Shown: positions 1 to 12,815, numbered from the stretch's first letter. The stretch is DNA of 64,000 nt from Massospora cicadina (GCA_022478985.1 JAKSZP010002684.1:186001-250000); one strand, 5' to 3'. The notes: a model not told the origin generated them from the letters alone. A program made the numbers and translations.

Positions 1-588
1 TACAGACAAGATATGCCCAGGTTAGTCCTGAGAATGTGCATAATTCTCAGCCCAGAGTTACAGCCAGAGCATTAAAATGCACCAGTTACATTCTTAACTT
101 GGACATTTTGTTACAGTTACTTGAGGAATAAGGATCTGAAACCCATTCCTTTTATAATATTATAAATTTAGTACAAGTCAATTTACAATCAATAGCTTGA
201 GTTCAGATAATCTCGAGTTATAGGACTCTGGCTGATGGTAGTGTGCACCTATTGGTTTGCTTAGGCTTAGCACCACTTCTGCCGATTGACACCTCTACCC
301 ACAGTGTTTAATTATGTTTCTGAAAGACCAACTTTCCTTGTTGGTCATCTGGTTTATTAAAGGCCCCATTTATTTTAGTATTTTATTTACATTTATTTAG
401 TCCTGTTTGCTAACCTCCAAGAGGTCCCAATTAACCAATGCATGCTGTCCTTGCTTGGGCCATTCTGTGCAACATCCTTATAGGTGGTGTTTTGTTTACC
501 CTTTATTCAGTGGAGGGTTTCATAGCAGGGGTTGGGCCCTTGCCCCCCTCCACTATTGGAACTGGAGAGTTACAGACACACTCTTGAT
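1..588 (+). repeat. 5' LTR of Ty3/gypsy A1, cut by window edge
   Basis: This is the end of the 5' long terminal repeat of a decayed family-A element. It aligns, with many differences, to the LTR of A2 (15188-16023, reverse strand) and to the 3' LTR at 12816. Shared landmarks are 'atatgcccaggtt' near the window start, 'cttgttggtc' near 340 and 'ggaactggagagtta' near 556. By comparison with A2, roughly the first 145 bases of the LTR lie outside the window. The junction is placed near 588 because the following 'ttagataactaacc' resembles the bases next to the A2 LTR. The exact edge is uncertain. Confidence 0.75.
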
Positions 589-2009
589 ATTAGATAACTA
601 ACCATATTTTTAGTCTTTCCAAAACTTATTCCAAGTGGAAAGTCTTCATAGTAATAAACAAGCACTTTGGTTGTGCACTGTGGTTGGTACGCTCTTGTCC
701 ATGGTGATATCATTCTCATTGACAGTGTTCCAGAGGAAAGTTTTTTTTTCTGAACATGTGTTACTGTCACCCTTCAGTAAGTACATAGTGGGTATGGACC
801 GTTTAAAGCCCAGTTGCTCAGGTTTCCAAGTATCCCACCACTTCTTCTTGTTATAAAAAAACTGGCCCTGAATCCCCACCTCCAGGAGTTGGTGGCTGCA
901 TCAGCTTCTATCTGGGGCCCCTGCCTGGGTGTTATACATTTACAAAACTGTGTTGTGGGTGTTCAAGAGTATAGAGAATGTGAAGTGCTCCTTAGTGGAA
1001 GGACAGCCTTGTGCCACTGCTTTCTAACGTACCTGTCAGGTGAACAGCAAGTAAGAATTAGACTGGCCTGCCAACCCAGATGCCAGAGCACCTGAATGGT
1101 AAACCAGAATGCCCAAGGCACTGTTGCTGATACAACAAATATGGAACTAGAAAGGATTTCCACCAATATCTGCTGGTGAGCCAGAATTTTGTACAAACAC
1201 AAAATAAAATACCAGATGAATATGGCCATTAACTCTGAGGGGTATGAGAGTGTCGCTGGATAAGGTGGCTTAATCCTTGACATATAAAAACTAAATTTTG
1301 AGGAGGGTTTTTTAATGGAAAATTTAAGAAAGAAAAATCAACCAACAATTTTCTCAGTGCGGTGCAACTGATTAAATAGTAGTCAATTTGGAGGGGAAAC
1401 AAGCTGGGATTGGGTCCCACAAGTTCAACCTAACTGGCAAATTATTCAGGAATGGGCGGGTTAGTTCCCTGGGAACTGACATCAAAAAATTTGGTGGTGG
1501 GCCAAGTTGCTGTCAGTTTGACCTTGAACATGAAAACCAAGGCTTAGCTATGTTTCCAACAGTTGGCGCGATGGCATTTGGCCTGACAAGTGGCAGGAAT
1601 CCCCAAGGCCACCCCTCATAGGGGTGGACCCATTTGGTTGGGAATGGGTTTGGGACGCCCAACCCACCTGTTGAATCTTGGGCTTTGTTCTGATGGCTGG
1701 TTCTTTGTCAGGTGTGAAATGCAGTTTTGTGCATCTATTGTGTGAGGACAATAGACAGGATGGTGATTTAGAGTTTAAAATATAACTTTTTTGGTAGTAC
1801 TTAAATTATATACCCTGTAGTTTACTTGGACAATGGCATGCCACCATGATCTTACTGATCCCAAGTAAATACCAACTAGTACAAAGTAAAATAATAAACA
1901 CAAAAAAGTTTACAAGTTAAACTATAAACTTAATCCAGTAGTTGAATCTATTTTATTAGTACCAACTTGAGGGTTATTTATAGGGTTCAATGTTGACCAC
2001 ATCTTACCC
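589..2009. other. Decayed leader of A1, no intact gene
   Basis: The first 100 bases match the start of the A2 internal region (for example 'ttccaagtggaaa' against 'ttccatgtggaac'), so this is the A1 leader. The rest has no convincing coding frame. Short open frames here show no gag-like motif. A more GC-rich patch near 1380-1760 could be a fragment of another repeat but I cannot name it. Confidence 0.4.
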
Positions 2010-2210
2010 ATGACGTCTTATTTTCAATGGCACTTGGCTATGTAAAATGTTTGTAAGAACGTCTACAAATACTTTGACTCAGGGCATCATACTCAGCCTT
2101 AGGGTCAGAGTAAACACCATCAACATTCTTGAGATGGCATTTCATATGCATCTTTAAAATAGCTGAACTGATTCACTTTCACATGTAATTGGCAGCATAT
2201 ACCAAGGCGA
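2010..2210 (-). pseudogene. Possible Ty1/copia RNase H relic
   Basis: On the reverse strand one frame reads SDPKAEYDALSQS, which resembles the 'EAEYxALS' motif of copia RNase H. An overlapping frame then reads VDVLTNILHSQVPLKIRRHG and a stop. That resembles the copia polyprotein end (VADxxTKxLP, a short helix, stop). The roughly 50 residues normally between the two motifs are missing, which implies a deletion with a frame change. If real, it is a reverse-oriented insertion in the A1 leader. The match is short and could be chance. Confidence 0.35.
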
Positions 2211-3629
2211 TTCATATCACTAATTAGTAATTAATTTGGTCAAAAACTTGACCAACATTAAAAACTAATTTTTACATGGACTAACAAAGCCCACATGCCT
2301 GAGTCATTAAATCAAAAGTTAAATTTAAGTTCAACCTAACCAACAAAGCCCTCAAGCCTGTGTCATCATAGTTGAATATAATTAATTGAAATTGCTAGGT
2401 CACAAATTCAAGTTCAGTTTTACTTAGGATATCTTTGGTTTATAATAACTGACAATTTAGATCTAGTCAACCATTCAACACCACCCATGCTCAGTTGCTG
2501 GGTCATTCATTCAGTCAGTGGCATTGTATTAGGCACAATGCTCAATTTGCCAGCAGGAAGCTTTGAAAACTTGTTGATGGTGTCCGATGCTGTTACCTGC
2601 CCATTGGGGGTGATCCACAACAAATTTGAGAGGGGGAGATTTTCTGATCGTCATGTTAACCAAATTGCAACTGTCAGGCATTCTGGCCAATAGATCAGTC
2701 TTCATACCTTTTTGACCATTTGAAATCTGAGCATCAGGCTGATTGCCACTCAAATTAGTTACGATTGATTTCATTTCAGCAATCTCAGTGCAGATTTCAC
2801 TGATTCCTCATAGCAGTTCTGCTGAGGAGAGTGTGGGTACTGGAAGTGGGATCTGAAGCAGAAGGGCTGTTACCCTGCACTCATCTACCATATGAGTAAG
2901 ATCGTCCTGAGTAATGAGGGGTATGGCCATCCTCTTCGGTGCCTTCTTGCTTGGGAATGGGAAAATGGCCCAATTGACACCCAGAGGACGTTCCCCAGGA
3001 CTTACAGTACCTGTGGGTTACTTGTGCATAAGGATGTTGGGTGCTTTGTGTGCCCTTATTGTTATGAATCTCTCTGTGTCTTGTGCTTACCTGTGTCTGA
3101 CATTTTCCAAATGGCGTTTTTATGTGCCGCTGTGGATGCCCCTGTGATGGACACTTGAGTGAGTCAAGCGTTCCTGCTAGCTTCAGCCATCTGATTGAAG
3201 CTTTTTAAGAAAATTTTCCCGTCCTAATCTGGAAGGGCCCAAGTAATTTTTGCATCATCACTTCACCCCAGGCAGCCCCTATAAATACCAGCTCTAAAAA
3301 CTTGCAAGTGCCTCTGAAAAATGTGGAATCTTATACTTACATTCCTTTGTTTTTGGCGGAATTTGAAGGTGAGCAGGGGTCCAGCCTTGAAGGTAAATTA
3401 AATGTCTCGTATATTTCATTATTATGATGTCACCTGACGCTGCCCCTATAAATATGGCATCTGCAACTTATGATTTTTCCTTAAATGGGGCAGAGCTGCC
3501 CACCAAATCCCTCCCCAATTTTGGCAAATTGGAGGGTCCAGGCGAGTCTAGCCCCACAATTTATTTAAACAATCTGACTAAAATGATTTCTTTCCACACC
3601 ACGTTTGGAAAGTGAAGGCAGTATCATTG
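2211..3629. other. Decayed sequence, no recognisable gene
   Basis: Nothing I can name is encoded here. Reverse-strand frame 2529-2774 and forward frames 2892-3158 are open but match no family I know. Two weakly similar stretches near 3260 and 3425 both contain 'gcccctataaata'. Part of this could be the lost gag of A1, since A2 has only about 0.5 kb between LTR and protease while A1 has about 3.3 kb. Confidence 0.35.
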
Positions 3630-3915
3630 ACAAAGGGCCTAGGGGTGATGGCCTTAAATAAAAATGTACAACTGGCCACCAAATTGGATATAGGATCATT
3701 TACCCCCAAAAACGCGTTTATAATGCAAAATATATACAAATAAACAAGCCATTCATGGTATTTTGAAGCTTTGAGAGGACCCATTTTAGTGTATCAAATT
3801 AACCCAAAGAACCAGCGCTTGACCCCTTTCATGATCCACAGTATACAGAAAGAGGAGAAAAAGTTAATATTACAATATGTAAATGTTTATTCAACTGATG
3901 AAGATATGGTAGATA
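3630..3915 (+). pseudogene. A1 pol, segment upstream of protease
   Basis: This is the family-A polyprotein just before the protease. The DNA 'ggcctaggggtg' at 3639 and the frame around IQKEEKKLILQYVNVY (3840-3890) match A2 at about 19900 and 19720 (TQEVKKELRLQYENVY). The match stops at 3915, where LINE L1-A1 is inserted, and resumes at 9190 (A2 residues VASVVRVANY). Stops and frame changes make it non-functional. Confidence 0.75.
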
Positions 3916-4129
3916 AAAACTTTTTCTTTCTCATTGCAAACACTTTTGCAACCCATTCAATTCAAGACTAAATCTAGTTTGATAATCTCATAGAGGAGAT
4001 TAGTCTGCGCCCATGTCAGGGAGCAGTTGGGCAAGCAAGGCAAGAGGAGCAGCGGAAGGCCCGCAGCCTCTAACGTTTGAAAACGCCCCGGAGAATCCAG
4101 CGGAATAGAAAAAAATAAAAAAAACTGGC

Positions 4130-5447
4130 GGTCACAATTTCCCCGGAGATACTCACGTGGCAAGCATGATGCAACCAGTACATCAACACGCCATATTCCA
4201 AGCCACTTTTGTCAATGGAATTCGGAGTCCGTGTGTATCTGGACATCCAAAAAATGGCCCTATGGGAAAAATTTTTGTGAAGATGTACACAAAATTTTCC
4301 CGACCGCGGTGTACAATGCACCTCACTCCATGTCACGCGGTTGGCTGGACCTAGGTTTTGAAAGCAAAATAGCAGCAGATGAGGCTGCAGCGGTGCGCAT
4401 AGTGGTCAACCTCCCTGAAGGGCAACGGGTCATTGAAACTAAATGCACCAGATGGACAAAATCAAACCAAATTTTCCTCACGTTTGGCTTTTTGCCTACT
4501 ACGGTAAAATGTGATATTTTGGAGCAACACCTGAAAGATGGTCTCGCCATATATGGCGAAATACAATCTTTTGAAATGCAACGTTTCATGCTGATGCTAC
4601 ACCTGTGCACCGGCAAAGCCATCGCAGTTCTGACCCCAACTGAGGAGATTGCGAAGGACCTAACCCAGATCCCGCACTCCACCTTTATTGATATCGCAGG
4701 GCACACCACCCACCCATTCCGGTAACCGTGGACAGCGCGCCCCCATTTGCACCCACTGTGATGCGTTCGGCCATAAGGCACATGCATGCCCCATCAAAGA
4801 GGGTGTTACATTCCAAGAGCACCCTCGGCAGCTATGGCCAGTGGAGAGGCGCACTACGAACCAACCGCAAGCACTAAAGAGGCTTTCCCATGGGGAGCAC
4901 AAGGCTGCTACCTATTGGTAAAGCCCATCTCCCCACAGGAGCGGAAGAAGGCCAAGCAGGCCATAGGACTGCGGCCAAGGAAGCGGCCAAGGTCACCACC
5001 ACCATCCCACACTCACAACGCCAGGAGGATATGGAGACCTTCGTGGCAGAAGCAACTTGGGAATCCATCACCCAATCAGATTGGGAGGCTCAAGCCAAAT
5101 GGGCCACTCAATCTGAGGATCCGATGGGAGATTTGATCTCACCCAATCGCTGCACCCAAGCCCCAGTTGAAACTGACTTGGGACCTATCCCAACCAAAAA
5201 ATTTTTTTGCCCCACTCGACGGTGCACCGAACTTATCCGCACCACAAAAAATTCGTCTGACGTCGGGAAACAAAAAGCGAAGGCCAAAGCCAACGCGACT
5301 CTTTCCACAAAAATTAACAAAAACCCCAATAGCATTTCTGCTAATACCCGCGCTGCTGTGAAAGCCCGTGGGGACCTGGAAGAGGCTGGTGGGCCAGGGG
5401 GCCTACCCCTCGCACCTAAGGTACAATGGGGGAAACCTTCACTCTAG
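4130..5447 (+). pseudogene. L1-A1 ORF1: RRM-like nucleic-acid chaperone with CCHC knuckle
   Basis: ORF1 proteins of L1-type LINEs coat the element RNA. The readable part starts near 4231. It shows the end of a first RRM-like fold (SWLDLGF-type helix/strand, here RGWLDLGF, then AADEAAAV) and a second (IFLTFGFLPTTV... LKDGLAIYGEIQ... GKAIAVL). A zinc knuckle follows, CTHCDAFGHKAHAC (C-x2-C-x4-H-x4-C), near 4750-4795. At least two frameshifts occur, near 4240 and 4725. The last frame runs to the stop at 5445 and overlaps the ORF2 start by 22 bases. The start is inferred from the other copies, where an ATG or a near match precedes SPEILAWQA. Confidence 0.8.
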
Positions 5448-8400
5448 GGATGCTGAATATTGCCAAACTCAAGGCCTCCCCATCCTGGGCTAGGAAACTG
5501 AGTTTTTTACAAAATAATTTACCCATGGATATCCTGGCCATCCAGGAAACCCACTGTCCATGAGGTTCTGAGGATGCTTGGAAAACAATGCTCCTACCAT
5601 CCCTATCCTTTTGGTCGAAGCACTGTGGGGTGCTAATTCAGAAAAACAATTTTTTCAAATTTACATCTTCAGAAACATTCCTAAATGACTGAGTGCTCAT
5701 TGTCACCTTCTCATGGGCTGATGTTGCACACACAATCGTCAACATTTACGCCCCAAACAGTGCACAAGATCGTCAGGAATTTTTCTTGTCGGTCAAATCC
5801 CTCCCGCTACCCCCCAATTCTTTCCTAATTAGTGACATGAACTGTTGGCTAACCTCACCAATGGACCGGTGGCCACCCTCACCCCACGCCCCACAGGGTC
5901 ACGTAGAACTACGCATTCTAAAAGCCACCCTTGGGTTAATAGATGTGCTGCCGCGACATGCCCCACTGCTCAAAAATATGATGCGTCCCCACATCCACAA
6001 CGGCCAATTAAGGTCCATGACCCGCATTGACCTTATTCTAGTGCTGGCGAAATTCTAACCCCACATCTCCCACTTCAAAACAACGAAAATGGAATTCTCT
6101 GACCACTGACTGGTCTCAATAACATACCACTTACCCGTCACAGTTGCAAAGGCCCCACATTGGTGCAAAATCCACCCCCAGAGCTTGCATCGCCAGGATT
6201 TTCCACGTGGGTGGAAGAGGCAACTTTGGCAAAATCGTTTGTTGCACCGTTTTGTGTGGACCCCATTTCCACATAGGCAACTTTCAAAGAAGACACCATC
6301 TGCCACTATCGCCATCTCTCATCCAGATGCTCACGAGCCACATCGGCGGTTATATTGCATGCACTGGTGGAATTGGCCCACTTGGAGTCCAATATTCCAG
6401 CCTCAGGATACAGCCCTGCATGGGGCCAGAAGTGGGCGGAGGCAGCAGCCCACCTCAACGCACTTGAAAGGCAACACAAACATTGGGTTTGTGTCCAATA
6501 CAGGGCCACACACATCACTAAAGGCGACAAGTGCATCGCATACTTCTTCAAAAATTTTTTTGCACCACGCCAGAGCGTGGCCTGCACACAGGTGTGAAGA
6601 TTGGATAATTCTATTGTGGACACACTGGCCAAAGTGGCAATCGAAATGCAAAGATATTACTCTGAGTTATACCGAGCTGAACCAATTCAGCCAGCCAAAA
6701 TGGCAGAATTTCTTGACAGAGCTCATATCCGCACTGTTTTCCAATACCCGGAAATAATGAATTTAATTACTCCAAACAAATTATGGACTACCATTCGCGG
6801 TGCGCCAAACCAAAAATGCCCAGGCCCAGATGGCATTCCATATGAGTTCTACAAAAAATATTTTAAATATATATCCCCATTGCTGCTAGCCTCACTCAAC
6901 CAAAGCCTGTTGGAAATGCGCCTCCTACCAGGAGGACATGAGGCTTTTACAGTCACACTCTTCAAGAAAGGGGATAGGCTAGACTTAGCCAACTGGCGCC
7001 CCATTTCTCTAACAAACACAGACACCAAAATTTTAACAAAAATCATGGCTAACCGTTTAGGGACTGTAGCATCTGCCACCATCTCTCCAGAACAATTCAG
7101 TTTCATCCCCAGAAGGTCGATTTGGGATAACGTGCACTCTGTGGCTAATGTGTGTCAGTCCACAGCCTCTGGGGCACTTGCATTCTTGGACCAACAAAAG
7201 GCCTATGATAGAGTAAACTGGAAATACCTTAGGGCCTGCCTCCAACAATTCCGCCTACCTCCCCGCTTCATTAACTGGGTGATGCTGCTCACGGAATCTG
7301 CAACAATGGCTGTGCATGGCCCAGGTTTCCTAACAGAAGTAGTCCATCCTCAAAGGGGCCTGCGACAAGGGGACCCCCTCAGCCCACTCTTATACAACTT
7401 CAGCCTTGACCCACTACTGCGAAATGTGAATGCCCAACTCACTGGGGTCCATGTGCCAGGCCAAACCCCAGTCAAGATGATGGCATTTGCAGATGATTGC
7501 GTGGTGGGGGTGTCTAATAACAAAGATGCACGTGCGCTTGAAGCCCTCATCCAGGAATATTCCCGGGTAAGCAACGTGGCACTGAACGCCTCCAAAACTG
7601 AAATCATCCTCCTTAGTCAGTTTCAGAACTGCTTGGCCCCAGCAAGTAGTTCCCAACCCAGCCCAGCTGCTCGCCCAAGTCCACGCCTTACTAACTCAAA
7701 ACACACCGCTCCACTGGTGCTCCCCTTTGTGCCGCGACCTACCATAGGACCGGTACGCCATCTGGGCATGTGGTTGGAGGCAGGAGGATACGCGTCAGCA
7801 GTAATGGAGGGCTATATACTGGACAACGTGACGAAGCGAATCGCCTCTCTCAGAGCCCACCCTACTACCCTCACTGGCAGGGTTGTTCTTGCCAACTCTA
7901 TGCTCCTATCCAAAGTCTGGTTTGGAGCCCACGCCATCCCCTTCTCCCCAAGCTTCTTCAAATCCCTGTATGCTTTGCTACAAGGTTGGCTTTGGTCAGG
8001 CCGCCCTCCACCAGTACAGCTAGAGGTCATGTTTGGCCCTCATCATCATGGTGGCATGGGCCTACTTGACTTCAAAGCCCATGCCGCCAAGATCCTAGGC
8101 ACCTGGATTGCGGCTGTCACTGCTCCTACACTCCCATCCCAACACTGGTCCCGCGCAGCCCGCTCCAACTTCTCCCGAGCCTTGGGCCTCCACAATCCAT
8201 CAAACCCCCACTCCCTGATGAAATACCTCGCATCACACACATCAGCCACAGGTCCTCATGGGACCAAAACCACTACAAACGAATCCTACTCTCCATGCGA
8301 AGCGCAGAGTGGAGAATTCGTATTAGTGGACATACAACCCAAAGAGGCCGCCCCTCTCCTCAGTTCACACAAGAGGTACAGGGGCTACCCATCCATGATG

Positions 8401-8971
8401 GCGTGATCCCCATTCGACCCCAAGTCCTATCCAGGGTGGACTACCTGGACATGATGGACATCCCTTATTCCACTGAGACCCAAAAGACTATCTGGAAATA
8501 CGCACACCATCCTCTGTTGCAGCCTCAAGTCCGCTCCCATGCGTGGCGCTGCCTGAGGCGGGTGTATCATACAGCTGAGCGCTCTAATGCTTTACACTCA
8601 TCCTGTGTCGTGTGTGGCCAGTATGGAACGCTGTTTCACCGCCTGGAGAAGTGCCCCACCTCTAAAGTAATATGGTGCGAAGTCCAACGTCTGCTAGGCC
8701 AGGATCAAACACATCCCTTCAGTCTGTCAAGAGATATGTTTGCTTCATCAATGGCCTCCCCCTCCCACCCTCCCTTCGTGCTCTGGTGGTTGTAATCGCC
8801 ATGTGGACTATCCACACGATTGTCTTGGATGCCATCGCCGGATCCATCCCCACCCTCCCTGAAGCTGTCCACAGATTCTGGTCTCATTTGGTGGATCACT
8901 TTCAAGCGTGGATGTTTGGATATCTCCCACCACGTCGCCGGCAGCTGGTCTCCTCCTGGTTCCCAGTCTAG
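5426..8971 (+). pseudogene. L1-A1 ORF2: endonuclease and reverse transcriptase
   Basis: ORF2 nicks the target and copies the RNA there. The start is the ATG inside the end of ORF1. The APE-type endonuclease has MDILAIQETH near 5525 (catalytic Glu), INIYAPNSA, SDMNCW (normally GDFN) and MTRIDLIL near 6018. SDH follows near 6100 with a stop after it. The RT lies in one long frame, 6601-8406, with WRPISLTNTDTKILTKI, FLDQQKAYDRVNW, RGLRQGDPLSPLLYNF and catalytic FADD at 7486-7497. A frame change near 8300 leads to the C-terminal motif C-x2-C-x7-H-x4-C (CVVCGQYGTLFHRLEKC, near 8610), typical of L1-clade elements. There is no RNase H domain. Several stops and frameshifts fall before 6600. Confidence 0.9.
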
Positions 8972-9189
8972 TTCATCAAATCAGACCCCTTCCTCCACAC
9001 GTGCTCAATAGTGGCTACGCCCCCTACACACGTTCCCTCCCCTTCCCATAAGTGGCGTTCCCGCTGGCAACAAGAGATAGCATCGCTTCTCTGGGGTGCC
9101 TCACCTGGTACTAAGTTTTGTCTCGTCTGAGTCATATTTGGAAGTGTCCGTCCCATGGTCAGCCTTCCCCGCAATAAATTTAAAATTTA

Positions 9190-12100
9190 AAGATATGGTA
9201 GATATGTGGCCTCAGTAGTGAGAGTGGCCAATTATCAATCTCCATTTTTATGCAAAAACCTATCCTGGAGGCATGCTTATGGCTGAAAAAGATTTTTCTG
9301 GTGTTTGTTAATGTTATCTGCTATGTTTAAAGAGCATTTTGAATACTTTATGTTGACTGCTACCCTTTATCCCCTTTAGGGAAAATCAGTACAGCGATTT
9401 TGATGGATACAGGAGACTCTGAGAATTTTATTGACTAACACTTAGCTGACTACCTTGAAGGTGAATTACTTGTCATATGATATGAATAGGAAAGGGGCTT
9501 CCCAAGGTATTCCCACGCTGAAGGTTTTGGAGTTAGTGGATTATTAAGTTGGTAAATATAATTTTAAAGACCACTTCCAAGATATCAAAAACCTCTTGTA
9601 CCCCATTATTTTGGGAGTTGAGTGGTGACAAAAGTTTGCTGTCAGAACCAACTTGAAAGACAATATTTTGTCATCAACCTTAATAAGGTTTAAAAAATTA
9701 GTTGTCTCCTTGTCTGAAGCTAACTCTCAGGGCAATTTACCCCAATGGCCCAAGATTGATACACTCAGTCTTGCTCCAATGCTGAAGACCTCTTTGGAGG
9801 TACCCTTACCTTCCTGTTTGGAAGGGCTGGAATCTTTTTTTGATGTGACTTGAGCCAATGTACTACCATCTCATTCAGAATTTGATTGCAAATTCAAACT
9901 CACTGTTGATCTAGTGCATATATCTTCTACCATTTGCCCATTGACTGTACGTGAAGAAGCATCCTTGGATGTCTGGTTAAAAAGAAGTTAGCTAAAGGCG
10001 CAATATTTCAGCGTACCTCTCCATTATGCTCATCACTTTTTTTGAAGCAGCTGATGGTACCTTATGCCCATGCATAGATTATTATAATATACAACGTCAA
10101 AGTACCAGTTTTCATCCCATTCCAGTGGATTCTCAGAGTGCTCACTATGTGAAGAGAAGTTTAGAGTCTTCTACAAACTGGATTGTCTAAATGCGTTCAA
10201 TCAGATCTGGATCAAGAAGGGCAGGATTGGCTTACCGCATTCTAAACCAAAAAATGATTTTCATAGTTTTGGGTTATACCTTTTGGGCTTAAAAATGCAC
10301 ATGCTATTTTCCAATGTCAAATAGATGTGGCCTTGGGGACCTTATGAGTGTGTGCACAGTGGCCTACATGGATGCTATTATGGTGTTTTTCCCTGATGAA
10401 GAGTCCCATGCAATACACCAGTGGCAAGTTATGGAGAGTTTAAAGGAATCCAACCTTATGCTAAAAAAGTAAGTGTGAGATTTTCAATTCCCAGGTCACC
10501 TTCCTGGGCAATGCCTTATTTTACTAAAGACGCGTGATAACTCCAGACAAAGAGAAGGTAATTTTGGAGTGTCCACCCCAAATTTGGTCAAAAAACTAAA
10601 ATTTCTTGGGGATGTGTACTTTTCTTAAGAAATTCACACCAAATCTTTCTGAGGTGGCGGCACCCTTATATAAGGCAAGTGGGCCAAAAGTGCTCCAGTT
10701 TCCCTAGTTTTGCAAGATACCTTCTAACTGTAAATTAAGTCCTGTTGTCTACGTCCATCCTTCGCCATGTAGAATCCAAAAAAGAGTTTATTGCGGCTAC
10801 TGATTCATCCAGCTTTGCCATAGCGGCTTCCTTATTACAAGTAGGATGAGATGGAATAGAGCATCCGGTGGATATTTTCCCAGAAAAATGTCTTTAACAA
10901 AGTTTAACTATGACGTTTTTGACAAAGAGTTATTAGCAGTGATTGAGGCGCTTCTATTGGCGTCATCATTTGCATGGCTCATCCCTACCTTTTCTAGGTA
11001 TGCATAGACCACTGAGACTTGTTGTACTACCGCGCACCTCATGTCCTGACCCCACAGCACCCGCTGGCATGAGACCCTGGACCAATTTGTACTCTCCTAT
11101 GAGTTTATGAAGGCAAGGAGAATAGTTTGGAGGATGCTTTGAGTCAAAACTCTGCGTTAGCTCCAGATACAAAAGAGGTAAAGGTACACAACACCCATTT
11201 TATAATTCTGCCAGGTAATATTGTGTCCCAAAATCCCTCCTCCATGACCCACGGGTCAGTGCTTCTCCTCTGGAAAATGCGGAAGAATATGTATGTTCAT
11301 AAAGGTAGTCCTTTCACAGCCCCTGTCAGCAGAGTATACTATGGTACTCACCAAGAGCAAGTTGAATCAAGAAAAAAATTACCAGGGGCTACCACGTTAA
11401 GGACGAGTTGGTGTGATTTCAGGGATGGCTATGTGTTCCCACCAGACCCCTTCGCCTAAAAATTGTCTGGGTTTATCATGAAGGGATCACCGTTGGCCAA
11501 CATGCAAAGGCAAAGACTCTAGAGATAATTTAGCGCACTTACAAATGGAAGGGATTAGCCATGAAAGTTGCTAAAAATGTAAAGAGTGCTTGGTCTGTAA
11601 CCAAATGAAACTGAATTGACATTCCCTTGCTGGTTTATTATACCAGTTCAAAAAGCTGAAGGGCCTTGGACTTCTTTATCTGTGATTTATATTGTGGAGT
11701 TACCTGCATCTGATAATTACAACGCCATCATGGTAGTAGTGGACCATTTTGCAAAGTTCTCTCACTTTATCCCCTGTAGAACCATGGTAACTGTGACATA
11801 GATGGCTAGGATCTTTGTGTCTCATGTGTTTGCCCTTCATGGGGTGCCCCAGGAAATAATTGGTGATTGTGGCCCCCAGTTTAACTCTGTATTTTGGGCT
11901 GAATTTTGTAAAACTCTTCAGATTCACCCCTGCCTTTCTACTGACTATCAGCCCCAGTCTATGGATGGACTGACCGAGTGAACCAATACATGGAACAGTT
12001 CCTGCGGTGTTACCCTGCCCCAGACTATTCATATTGGTTTCCCCATCTTCCCATGGCCCAATTTAGCTATAACAACGCCCAACATGCATCCATTGGTTGT

Positions 12101-12815
12101 TCCCCCTTCTTTGCTAACTATGATTTCAACCCAGCCTTTAACATAGAGCCCAGCTGTAGATCCAAAGTGGAAGCGGTGGTGGAATTTGCTAAGAATAGAA
12201 AGAAAGTACACCAAGGTGTTACCAAAAATTTGGATGGAGCTGTGCAAGCTTGTAAGGAGAACACCAATGGTATGAGATGGGTAGGTTCTGCAATCAAGGA
12301 AGGGAGTCTCATGGTGCTTAATGCTAGAAACAAACTAATCAAGCAGCCATGAAAAAAGCTGGGAAAAAATAGGCTAGGGCCTTACTGCATTGTCAGAAAG
12401 GGGGACACGCCTTGTAACAGTTGAATCTCCCTCATCATTCCATATCTTTGCCATCTTCCATGAAAGTAAGCTGACGTTATTTAAGGGCCCCTACCAGAGA
12501 CTCTAGAGGCTTATCTTAATGCTGGGACTCCAAAGTGATTAATGGAGGAAATTATAGCCTATCACCAAGTAAGAAGAAGGATTGAGTACTAGTATCATGG
12601 AAGGGGTTTGACGCAGCATAAAACAGTTGGGTGCCAGCGTGCTATTGTGCCCATGCCTAAGACCTAATTGAGGCTTTCCACGGGCATTTCCCTGAGGAAG
12701 AAGGACCCAAGTTGAAGCAAAGTATTGCCGCCATGAATCTGGCCCCTTATCACAAGAACTTAAAATTGTAAAAAGCTCCTGGAGGGGGTGGATCCTCAAA
12801 AAAACGAGAGGGTAA
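9190..12815 (+). pseudogene. A1 pol: protease, RT, RNase H, integrase, chromodomain relics
   Basis: The family-A polyprotein resumes after the LINE and is heavily broken. By alignment with A2: protease near 9400 (DTG motif followed by SENFID), RT about 9950-10480, RNase H about 10600-11150 and integrase about 11470-12350. The integrase keeps VVVDHFAKFSHFIPC near 11730, and frame 11978-12352 holds VNQYMEQFLRCY and FSYNNAQHASIGCSPFFANY. A chromodomain remnant lies near 12530-12700 (EEIIAYHQV and SRGLTQ-like positions). In A2 the corresponding frames are far longer, so this is the older copy. The RT active site lies in 'cctacatggatgctatt' near 10360, where the second Asp of YMDD is lost. Confidence 0.8.

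Larger units (their letters stand above)
3916..9189 (+). mobile_element. Full-length LINE L1-A1, L1/Tx1-type
   Basis: This is a non-LTR retrotransposon of about 5.27 kb. It is flanked by a perfect 15-bp target duplication, aagatatggtagata, at 3901-3915 and 9190-9204. It starts with a T/C-rich run (cttttttcttt-like), has a leader of about 200 bases, ORF1, ORF2 and a short 3' end with aataaattt rather than a long poly-A. The insertion splits the A1 pol gene. Copies at 42959-48233 and 54336-59602 have the same ends and nearly the same length. Frameshifts and stops show that this copy is dead. Confidence 0.93.

Noticed and set aside
2892..3158. Cys-rich frame (CPYCYESLCVLC) as a zinc finger or Gag knuckle
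   Set aside because: The spacing fits neither CCHC nor C2H2 and no flanking homology to A2 is seen.
4323..4787. Reverse-strand open frame of 154 codons in L1-A1 (repeated in the other copies)
   Set aside because: It is the antisense shadow of ORF1; its recurrence in each copy only reflects homology of the LINE.
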